14,864 nucleotides of DNA from DASQQQ01 sp036390995 (GTDB lineage: Bacteria; Actinomycetota; UBA4738; HRBIN12). The translations under genes and the position numbers were made by a program. The stretch covers positions 1 through 14,864 of the forward strand of contig DASWAT010000201.1 in assembly GCA_036390995.1 (NCBI GenBank), in the 5' to 3' direction. Shown here piece after piece: positions 11,692-14,864 of this stretch (position 1 is the stretch's first letter; each line of letters starts with the position of its first letter). The notes beneath the pieces are model-generated. The model saw only the letters and a program-made list of their open reading frames with translations, searched no databases and was not told the origin of the DNA.

Positions 11692-12771
11692 ATGCGAGTC
11701 GTCTACAGCGCGGAGCATCTCCGTCACGCTCCCATGCACGAGGTCTCGGACGGCCGGGCCATCGAGCTCTTCGAGAGGCCCGAGCGAGCCGAGACGATCC
11801 GGGCCGCTCTCGAGGCCGACGGCGGATTCGAGGTGGAGGAGGCGGTCGGTCACGGCCAGGCCCCGATCGAGGCCGTCCACGACCCGGCGATGATCGCGTT
11901 CCTGGATGAGCTGTGGGAGGACTGGGTGTCTTCGGGAGCCGAGGTCCCCGAGATCTTCCCCGACACGTTCCCGCTTCCGGCCCTGCGCGAGGGTATGGGG
12001 CCCGGACCCACGCCGAAGACGCCCCTCGGTCGCATCGGAGCGTGGTGCTTCGACACGGCGACGCCCATCGTCGAGGGCACGTACACGGCCGCGTGCGCGG
12101 CCGTCGACGTCGCGCTCACGGCGGGGGATCTGGTCCTGGGCGGCGATCGCGCGGCCTACGGGCTCTGCCGCCCGCCGGGACACCACGCGGCCCGTCGGAT
12201 GTTCGGCGGCTACTGCTTCTTCAACAACGCCGCCATCGTGGCCGAGGATCTCGTGCGTCGCACCGGGGAACCGGTCGCGATCCTCGACGTGGACTATCAC
12301 CACGGCAACGGCACGCAGCAGATCTTCTTCGGACGCGGCGACGTGCTGTACGTTTCGCTGCACGGTGATCCGGACCGCGCGTACCCGTACTTCTCGGGCT
12401 TCGCCGACGAGCGCGGGACGGGGGAGGGCGAGGGCGCGAACCTGAACCTCCCGCTCCCGGCCGGATGCTCGGACGAGCGGTACCTCGAGGAGCTCGGCCG
12501 CGGGCTGGAGGCGATCGGCTCGTTCGGCGGGTCGAGCCTGGTGGTCTCCCTCGGCATCGACACGTACGGCCGCGATCCGATCTGCGATCTGGCGCTCACG
12601 ACCCCCGTGTACCACGAGGTGGGGCGGCGGACGGCGGCGCTCGGCCGCCGAACGGTCGTGCTGCAGGAAGGTGGCTACTTCGTGCCCCACCTCGGCGAGA
12701 ACGTGCGCCAGTGGCTGCGGGGGTTCGAGGGCCGCGACCTCGACCTGTCGCGACTTCCCATCGTGGCCTGA
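11692..12771 (+). CDS. Zinc-dependent deacetylase of the histone deacetylase fold, probable acetylpolyamine amidohydrolase
   Basis: The 359-residue protein is an arginase/deacetylase-fold enzyme. Landmarks are the catalytic histidine pair His164/His165 (RPPGHHA), zinc ligands Asp201 and His203 (DVDYHHGNGTQ) and Asp290 (GIDTYGRDP), and the transition-state Tyr329 (QEGGY). Segments around FGGYCFFNNAA, SLHGDPDRAYPYFSGFADE and GTGEGEGAN resemble Mycoplana ramosa acetylpolyamine amidohydrolase as remembered, which removes acetyl groups from acetylated polyamines; AcuC-type deacetylases lack the GDP...YPYF segment. The substrate is therefore probably N-acetylputrescine, -cadaverine or a related amine, with protein deacetylation a less likely alternative. 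It follows rdgB by 12 bases and should be in the same transcript. It is not part of the equivalent mycobacterial cluster as I recall it. Confidence 0.9.
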   Translation: MRVVYSAEHLRHAPMHEVSDGRAIELFERPERAETIRAALEADGGFEVEEAVGHGQAPIEAVHDPAMIAFLDELWEDWVSSGAEVPEIFPDTFPLPALREGMGPGPTPKTPLGRIGAWCFDTATPIVEGTYTAACAAVDVALTAGDLVLGGDRAAYGLCRPPGHHAARRMFGGYCFFNNAAIVAEDLVRRTGEPVAILDVDYHHGNGTQQIFFGRGDVLYVSLHGDPDRAYPYFSGFADERGTGEGEGANLNLPLPAGCSDERYLEELGRGLEAIGSFGGSSLVVSLGIDTYGRDPICDLALTTPVYHEVGRRTAALGRRTVVLQEGGYFVPHLGENVRQWLRGFEGRDLDLSRLPIVA

Positions 12772-12827
12772 CGTCTCACCGTCGCCGGGACCGAAGCCCT
12801 GCGTGGGCACGACCGTTCGACCCCGCT

Positions 12828-12847
12828 GCCCCGTCCGGGCGCGGGGC
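12828..12847 (+). terminator. Terminator-like hairpin after the deacetylase gene
   Basis: GCCCCG (12828-12833) pairs with CGGGGC (12842-12847) around an 8-base loop, 56 bases past the deacetylase stop. There is no T-run. It may end the cysM-to-deacetylase transcript. Confidence 0.35.
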
Positions 12848-12866
12848 CGAGATCCGGGGCGTGGAC

Positions 12867-12965
12867 GACTCGAGAACCGCCGGCGTGCGTCCTGGCCACC
12901 CGCGCCGTCCGGGGCTTGCACCCTTCCTGAGCCGGGTGCGCACTCGGGCCGGCGGCTCTCGAGTC
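12867..12965. repeat. Long inverted repeat with 17-base arms
   Basis: The 17 bases at 12867-12883 (GACTCGAGAACCGCCGG) and 12949-12965 (CCGGCGGCTCTCGAGTC) are reverse complements except for one A-C mismatch. The 65-base interior contains a second stem, TGCACCC with GGGTGCG, around 12918-12940. As RNA this gives a long stem with a branched head. It is too long and matched to be easily explained by base composition, but its role is unknown. Confidence 0.65.
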
Positions 12966-12975
12966 GCGAGACCGA

Positions 12976-13031
12976 CGGTAGGACGCGTGGCGCGTCCCGG
13001 GGAACCCCCGATCGCCGTACCTCGCCTACCG
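12976..13031. repeat. Nested hairpins between the inverted repeat and the amidase promoter
   Basis: CGGTAGG (12976-12982) is the exact reverse complement of CCTACCG (13025-13031). Inside, GGACGCG (12981-12987) and CGCGTCC (12991-12997) form a 7-bp stem with a TGG loop. The two stems share bases 12981-12982, so the outer one would keep five pairs if both form. It may extend the structured element just upstream. Confidence 0.45.
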
Positions 13032-13051
13032 GGTTCGTCGTGGTCCACCGG

Positions 13052-13067
13052 GGAACGAGAGCGTTCC
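13052..13067. promoter_or_regulatory. Palindrome at the amidase promoter, possible operator
   Basis: GGAACG-AGAG-CGTTCC is a perfect 6-base inverted repeat with a 4-base centre, ending 12 bases before the -10 box at 13080. It thus covers the -35 region, a typical site for a repressor or an activator. No regulator gene is adjacent. Confidence 0.4.
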
Positions 13068-13079
13068 GGCAGGATGCGC

Positions 13080-13085
13080 TAGGGT
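13080..13085 (+). promoter_or_regulatory. -10 box of the amidase gene, predicted near-leaderless
   Basis: TAGGGT fits TANNNT and lies eight bases before GTG 13094. No ribosome binding site is seen between them, as for selD and cysM. The -35 region is replaced by a palindrome. Confidence 0.5.
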
Positions 13086-13093
13086 TCCCGGCC

Positions 13094-14581
13094 GTGAGCC
13101 TGCCACGCTCGTTCGCGTTCGAGGAGTCGACGATCATCGAGCTGGCCTCGATGCTGGACGCCGGCGAGCTGACCGCGCGCACCCTCGCAGAGGCCTACCT
13201 GGAGCGGATCGATGGGCTCGACGGGACCGGTCCGGTTCTTCGATCGGTGATCGAGGTGAACCCCGACGCGCTCGAGATCGCGGACGCGATGGACCAGGAG
13301 CGTCGCGAGGGACGCGTCCGCGGCCCGCTCCACGGCATCCCGGTGGTGGTGAAGGACAACCTCGACACCGCGGACCGGATGAAGACCACGGCGGGGTCGC
13401 TCGCGCTCCTCGAGTCCCGGCCCGCGCGCGACGCGGCCGTGGTGCGGCGGTTGCGCGAGGCCGGCGGGGTGCTCCTGGGGAAGGCGAACCTGTCCGAGTG
13501 GGCGAACTTCCGCTCGCCCCGCTCCTCGAGCGGATGGAGCGCCCGCGGCGGGCAATGCCGGAACCCGTACGTGCTCGATCGCAACCCGTGCGGGTCGAGC
13601 TCGGGTTCGGGCGTCGCCGCGTCGGCGAACCTATGCGCCGCTGCGATCGGCACCGAGACCGACGGCTCGATCGTGTGCCCCTCGTCCATCAACGGGATCG
13701 TCGGGATCAAGCCGACCGTCGGGCGGGTGAACGGTCGTGGCATCGTGCCCATCTCGCACACGCAGGACACGGCCGGTCCCATGGCTCGTACGGTCGCCGA
13801 CGCCGCGGCGGTGCTGACCGTGATCGCCGACCCGGGCGCCGCGCTGGTGGAAGAAGGGTTGTCCCTCTCGTTCGATCCTGCCGGCCTCCGCGGCGTGCGG
13901 ATCGGCGTGGCGCGGAACATGGCCGGCTTCCACCCGCGGGTCGACACGCTGCTCGAGGACGCGCTCGCGGCGCTCCGCGACCTCGGCGCCGAGGTCGTCG
14001 ATCCCGCCGACGTGCCCCACGCCACCGAGCTCGAGGACCCCGAGTTCGAGGTCCTCCTGTACGAGTTCAAGGAGGATCTCCAGACGTACCTTGCGTCGGT
14101 CGGCGGCGACGTCCCGGGGAGCCTGGCCGAGGTCATCGCGTTCGACCGGGCGCATCCCGACGAGGAGCTGCCGTTCTTCGGCCAGGAGCTGTTCGAGAAG
14201 GCCGAGTCGAAGGGCCCGCTGACCGAGCCCGCGTACCTGGAGGCGCTCGCCACGTGTGGACGGCTGGCCCGCGACGAGGGCTTGGACGCGGTGCTGGCCG
14301 AGCACCGGCTCGACGCGATCGTCGCGCCGACCGGTGGGCCGGCGTGGCTCACCGACCACGTGAACGGCGACCACTACGTCGGCGGCAACTCCACGCCGGC
14401 GGCGGTCGCCGGCTACCCCTCGGTCACGGTGCCCATGGGGTTCGTGACCGAGCTGCCGATCGGGATCTCCTTCATCGGACCCGCGTGGAGCGAGTCCGCG
14501 CTGATCCGCTACGCGTTCGCGTTCGAGCACGGCACGGGACACCGGCGGCCACCGCGGTTCCTCCCCACGCTCGGGGAGTGA
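13094..14581 (+). CDS. Amidase-signature family hydrolase
   Basis: The 495-residue protein hydrolyses an amide bond through the Ser-cisSer-Lys triad of the amidase signature family. Lys87 is in PVVVKDN, the cis-serine is Ser168 in NPCGSSSGSG, and the nucleophile is Ser192 in TETDGSI, 24 residues later as in FAAH and peptide amidase. PLHGIPVVVKDN, GKANLSEWANFR, GIVGIKPTVGR and SHTQDTAGPMARTVADAA follow the family order. The usual Arg after GGSI is Val here (GSIV). The pattern is closest to stand-alone peptide-amidase-like enzymes; it is unlikely to be GatA, because gatC and gatB are absent. The substrate is unknown and there is no signal peptide, so it is cytoplasmic. GTG 13094 is chosen because the homology begins directly after it and a -10 box lies eight bases upstream; the open frame extends upstream but is not coding-like. 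Confidence 0.92.
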   Translation: MSLPRSFAFEESTIIELASMLDAGELTARTLAEAYLERIDGLDGTGPVLRSVIEVNPDALEIADAMDQERREGRVRGPLHGIPVVVKDNLDTADRMKTTAGSLALLESRPARDAAVVRRLREAGGVLLGKANLSEWANFRSPRSSSGWSARGGQCRNPYVLDRNPCGSSSGSGVAASANLCAAAIGTETDGSIVCPSSINGIVGIKPTVGRVNGRGIVPISHTQDTAGPMARTVADAAAVLTVIADPGAALVEEGLSLSFDPAGLRGVRIGVARNMAGFHPRVDTLLEDALAALRDLGAEVVDPADVPHATELEDPEFEVLLYEFKEDLQTYLASVGGDVPGSLAEVIAFDRAHPDEELPFFGQELFEKAESKGPLTEPAYLEALATCGRLARDEGLDAVLAEHRLDAIVAPTGGPAWLTDHVNGDHYVGGNSTPAAVAGYPSVTVPMGFVTELPIGISFIGPAWSESALIRYAFAFEHGTGHRRPPRFLPTLGE

Positions 14582-14597
14582 CCCGCCCGGCTGGCTC

Positions 14598-14864
14598 GTG
14601 CTGTCGCTCGCGCTCGGCGGGAACGCCATCCAGAGCAGCCAGAACGCCGCGGCAGACCGGGCCGCCCAGTTCGCGCGTTCCACCCTCTCCAACGCCCTGA
14701 CCACCGAAGATGTCCAGAACCCGATCGCCGGGGAGCGAGAGAAGCAGATCCTGCTCCTGGTGGAGGACGAGGTCCTTTCCGACGAGCGCGTGGCTCGCGT
14801 GCGGATCTGGAGCACCGCCGGCATCCTCATCTTCTCCACCCACCCGCGGGACCGGGAGGGAACC
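14598..14864 (+). CDS. N-terminal fragment of a probable membrane-anchored sensor protein (cut by window end)
   Basis: The frame is open to the window end and gives 89 residues from GTG 14598. The sequence starts with the tail of a hydrophobic segment (WLVLSLALGG, counting upstream codons), followed by a charged helical stretch with AADRAAQFARSTL and then a beta-type segment RVARVRIWSTAGILIFSTHP. This arrangement is usual for the extracytoplasmic sensor part of histidine kinases and GGDEF/EAL proteins, but no catalytic domain is in view, so the class cannot be decided. The start is doubtful: in this frame the first start codon is 14598, no ribosome binding site is seen, and the membrane helix would be cut short. 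A GTG overlapping the amidase stop (14578) is in a different frame; a single-base error would join it to this one. It follows the amidase gene directly. Confidence 0.5.
   Translation, partial: MLSLALGGNAIQSSQNAAADRAAQFARSTLSNALTTEDVQNPIAGEREKQILLLVEDEVLSDERVARVRIWSTAGILIFSTHPRDREGT

Larger units (their letters stand above)
12772..13093. other. 322-base non-coding stretch rich in inverted repeats
   Basis: No believable gene lies here. Open frames cross it, but their translations are Arg/Pro/Gly/Ala-rich in every frame, unlike the flanking genes. It holds, in order, a short terminator-like hairpin, a 17-base inverted repeat, a set of nested short hairpins, a 16-base palindrome and the amidase -10 box, each listed separately. 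The density of dyads suggests either a structured RNA or a mix of terminator and operators. I did not recognise RNase P RNA, tmRNA, SRP RNA or a tRNA. Confidence 0.6.

Noticed and set aside
12671..13093. Upstream extension of the amidase frame
   Set aside because: It overlaps the deacetylase gene and a hairpin-rich non-coding stretch. Amidase homology starts only after GTG 13094.
12772..13093. tRNA-Sec, tmRNA, RNase P RNA or SRP RNA in the long gap
   Set aside because: I found no TTCGA-type T-arm, CCA end, or other conserved segment of these RNAs.
10630..13182. 850-codon open frame on the minus strand
   Set aside because: It is antisense to rph, rdgB and the deacetylase, which are unmistakable. 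The product is Arg/Pro/Gly-rich without any recognisable domain, as expected for shadow frames in high-GC DNA.
13094..14581. Amidase as GatA of the tRNA amidotransferase
   Set aside because: gatC and gatB are absent, and the sequence around the nucleophile fits stand-alone amidases better.
1..14864. CRISPR arrays, insertion sequences, integrases or attachment sites
   Set aside because: No array of regularly spaced repeats, no transposase or integrase motif, and no terminal inverted repeats flanking a coding block were seen.

Overview
This window reads as high-GC DNA of an actinobacterium (Actinomycetota), probably a lineage outside the well-studied genera. The evidence is strong G/C preference at third codon positions, many GTG starts, GTGA-type 4-base overlaps between genes, -10-only promoters that place the start codon at the predicted transcript end, and gene order from mec through rdgB close to the Mycobacterium tuberculosis Rv1334-Rv1341 region. 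This comparison is from memory; no search was run.

Region 1 (1-1160, minus strand) is accessory-looking. It holds the N-terminal part of a small secreted protein and, upstream of it, an orphan LuxR-type regulator. Between them are a 10-bp hairpin, an inverted repeat, and a direct repeat beside the ribosome binding site. Third codon positions here look less GC-biased than in the rest of the window.

Region 2 (1232-4305, plus strand) is a selenium/sulfur cluster: selD, mec (JAMM peptidase), a MoeZ/MoeB-like E1 without a rhodanese domain, cysO (ubiquitin-like sulfur carrier) and a GNAT acetyltransferase. The selD gene is the highlight. Its catalytic residue is encoded by an in-frame TGA at codon 16, followed by a bacterial SECIS-like hairpin, so SelD is itself predicted to be a selenoprotein. 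A conventional ORF caller would start it about 40 codons late and lose the active site.

Region 3 (4502-7774) is one large secreted subtilisin-like protease with an inhibitor-type propeptide and a PA insert, ending at a 10-bp terminator hairpin.

Region 4 (7852-12771) is a tightly packed operon: cysM, murI, an Rv1339-like metallo-beta-lactamase-fold cyclic-nucleotide phosphodiesterase, rph, rdgB, and an acetylpolyamine amidohydrolase-type deacetylase. CysO, its E1, CysM and Mec together make up the O-phosphoserine / thiocarboxylate route to cysteine. MurI feeds cell-wall D-glutamate, while Rph and RdgB serve RNA maturation and nucleotide-pool cleaning.

Region 5 (12772-14864) is a 322-base non-coding stretch rich in inverted repeats, then an amidase-signature hydrolase behind its own promoter, then the beginning of a probable membrane sensor protein that runs off the window. 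I found no tRNA, rRNA, CRISPR array or insertion sequence.
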